Origin: an uncultured Hyphomicrobiales bacterium
GTDB taxonomy: Bacteria; Pseudomonadota; Alphaproteobacteria; Rhizobiales; Xanthobacteraceae
DNA length: 59,977 nt
Direction: 5' to 3'
Assembly: GCA_903878085.1 (NCBI GenBank)
Contig: CAIRGJ010000039.1
Location: forward strand, 1 to 59,977
Shown here: one piece after another, positions 58,695-59,977 of the stretch
How the letters are laid out: each line of letters starts with the position of its first letter
How positions within the stretch are numbered: position 1 is the stretch's first letter
Program-made: the position numbers and the translations under genes
The notes under the pieces: model-generated
What the model saw: the letters and a program-made list of their open reading frames with translations, nothing else
Told to the model about the DNA's origin: nothing
Databases searched by the model: none

Positions 58695-58857
58695 CAAAAC
58701 CTGATTGGTTATGAGGGTGTATTGATCGACCTCGGAAACATAGCGGTTTTTCAGATGGATGCAAGGGTAACAGACCATTACCGAGCTAACCCTTCCTTCA
58801 GAAATCGAGCTTAAATATGCGTAAAGCCGTCGATCGGGCGAGTTCCACAGGCGTTTT

Positions 58858-59949
58858 GTGAGTTTTAGTATGGGTGCTCCCGCATCTCTGCTTCCAGAAT
58901 TGGAAGAAGTCGTTGCGCATGGTTCGGCGGAAAAGCGGGCGGAAACGCTGCGCCGCATCACCACTTTATTCCTCGACAGCGCCAGCCTCTTCAACGAGGA
59001 ACACGTCGCGCTGTTCGACGACGTCATTGGCTGTCTGATCGAGGAGATCGAGGCCAAGGCGCTGGCGGAACTGGCGCGGCGGATCGCGCCTGTCGCCAAC
59101 GCGCCGGCCGGCGTGGTCAGCAAACTCGCCAAAAACGACAATATCGAGGTCGCCGGCCCGCTGCTCCAGGGTGCCGCCCTCACCGACCCCGATCTCAAAT
59201 ATATAGCCGAAACCAAGAGCCAGGCCCATCTTCTGGCGCTGTCGAGCCGCGTCGGCATCAGCGAGGCGCTGTCCGAGATACTGGTCGATCGTGGCGACCG
59301 CGAGGTCGCGCGCAGCATCGCCACCAATCATCGGGCGCAACTGTCGGACAACGCCTTCACCACGCTGGTGAAACGCGCCGAGCAGGATGGTGTGCTGGCC
59401 GAGAAAGTCGGCCTGCGCACCGATATTCCGCCGCGGCTGTTCCGCCAGTTGCTGATGCAGGCAAGCGACGTCGTGCAAAAGCGGCTGCTGGCGACGGCCA
59501 AGCCCGACACCCAGGCCGAAATCCGCCGCGTGCTGGCGAAAGTCATCGACGAAGTCGGCGCCAAGGCGGCGCCGCGCAATTACATTGCGGCGCTGGCGAC
59601 CGTGCGCGCCCTGCATAAAGACAAGAAGCTCACCGAGGCCAATATCGCCGAATATGCCAAGGCCGGCCAATACGAAGAGACCATCGCTGCGCTGGCGACG
59701 CTGTGCGCGGTGCCGGTCGAGGTGGTCGATCGCCTGATGAGCGGCGAGCGCGCCGATCCGGTGCTGATCTTGGCGCGGTCCGCCGGCTTCGGCTGGCCGA
59801 CGGTGCGCGAGGTGGTCATCTCGCGCCCAGGTCCCAAGCCCACCAGCCAAGCGCTCGACGCCGCTTACGAGAATTTCGAAAAGCTGACCGCGGCCACCGC
59901 CCAGCGCGTGGTGCGCTTCTGGCAAGTGCGCCAGGGCACCGGCGAGTAA
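58858..59949 (+). CDS. DUF2336-domain protein
   Basis: A 363-residue all-helical protein with repeat-like segments: LEEVVAHGSAEKRAETLRRITTLFL, ELARRIAPVANAPAGVVSKLAKNDNIEVAGPLL and VLILARSAGFGWPTVREVVISR. This matches DUF2336, an alphaproteobacterial family with HEAT-like helices and no known function. An ATG at 58870 (MGAPASLL) is an alternative to the GTG used here. It diverges from rimP across a 204-bp gap. No membrane or signal segment is seen. Confidence 0.85.
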   Translation: MSFSMGAPASLLPELEEVVAHGSAEKRAETLRRITTLFLDSASLFNEEHVALFDDVIGCLIEEIEAKALAELARRIAPVANAPAGVVSKLAKNDNIEVAGPLLQGAALTDPDLKYIAETKSQAHLLALSSRVGISEALSEILVDRGDREVARSIATNHRAQLSDNAFTTLVKRAEQDGVLAEKVGLRTDIPPRLFRQLLMQASDVVQKRLLATAKPDTQAEIRRVLAKVIDEVGAKAAPRNYIAALATVRALHKDKKLTEANIAEYAKAGQYEETIAALATLCAVPVEVVDRLMSGERADPVLILARSAGFGWPTVREVVISRPGPKPTSQALDAAYENFEKLTAATAQRVVRFWQVRQGTGE

Positions 59950-59958
59950 ACTCTTCTT

Positions 59959-59977
59959 GCCCCGGGCGCGACGCAGC
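59959..59977. repeat. Edge fragment of a CCCGGGCGC-type palindromic repeat
   Basis: CCCCGGGCGCGACGCAGC resembles the left half of the repeats at 48489 and 35536. It is cut off by the end of the window. Confidence 0.5.

Overview
The window reads as about 60 kb of chromosome from a GC-rich alphaproteobacterium of the order Hyphomicrobiales, close to the Bradyrhizobium/Xanthobacteraceae side. The evidence is gene order (rpsA-sppA-ihfB-lapA-trpFBA-accD-folC-trxA-addAB; divL-tsaE-murU; dut-coaBC-ubiB-ubiE-mutM; irr/fabA-fabB-fabI; rimP-nusA-ylxR-infB-rbfA-truB-rpsO-pnp), an Irr regulator with the Bradyrhizobium-type haem motif GCPWHDV, an alphaproteobacterial AccD with a degenerate zinc ribbon, and many palindromic intergenic repeats. 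No rRNA, tRNA, CRISPR array, transposase or integrase was seen.

Region by region: (1) 1-2.9 kb: the 3' part of rpsA, followed by foreign-looking DNA. A HigBA-type toxin-antitoxin pair sits between two copies of the rpsA 3' end plus terminator, and an AT-rich orphan gene follows. (2) 2.9-10.3 kb: housekeeping genes sppA, ihfB, lapA, trpF-trpB-trpA with 4-nt overlaps, accD, folC and trxA. (3) 10.4-26 kb: the recombination helicase-nuclease genes addA and addB, split by a second toxin-antitoxin pair on the opposite strand; murU and a tsaE-amgK fusion (cell-wall sugar recycling joined to tRNA t6A synthesis); a membrane GGDEF-EAL protein; and a DivL-type cell-cycle kinase whose phospho-acceptor His is replaced by Tyr618. 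(4) 26-33.6 kb: an Rrf2 regulator, dut, coaBC carrying an N-terminal ribbon-helix-helix DNA-binding domain, an ArsR-SRPBCC pair, ubiB, ubiE and mutM. (5) 33.6-41.5 kb: more accessory or less characterised genes: a Bug/TctC binding protein, an enoyl-CoA hydratase, a small GIY-YIG nuclease embedded in repeats, a degenerate trypsin-like protein, a MoeB/ThiF enzyme, a 2-hydroxyacid dehydrogenase, an SH3 protein, an ArsR-like regulator and a DUF1127 protein. (6) 41.5-48.5 kb: irr divergent from fabA-fabB-fabI, and katG divergent from oxyR. (7) 48.6-58.7 kb: the translation/RNA operon rimP-nusA-ylxR-infB-rbfA-truB-rpsO-pnp on the minus strand, with an attenuator-like hairpin just before rimP. (8) A DUF2336 gene closes the window.

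The most interesting signals are the CoaBC enzyme with its own DNA-binding domain facing a perfect 21-bp palindrome in its promoter; the rpsA-tail duplication flanking a toxin-antitoxin cassette; the toxin-antitoxin pair wedged between addB and addA; the hairpin terminator placed before the rimP start codon; and a palindromic repeat core nested inside three different larger repeats, two of which lie near a GIY-YIG nuclease gene or a gene boundary.
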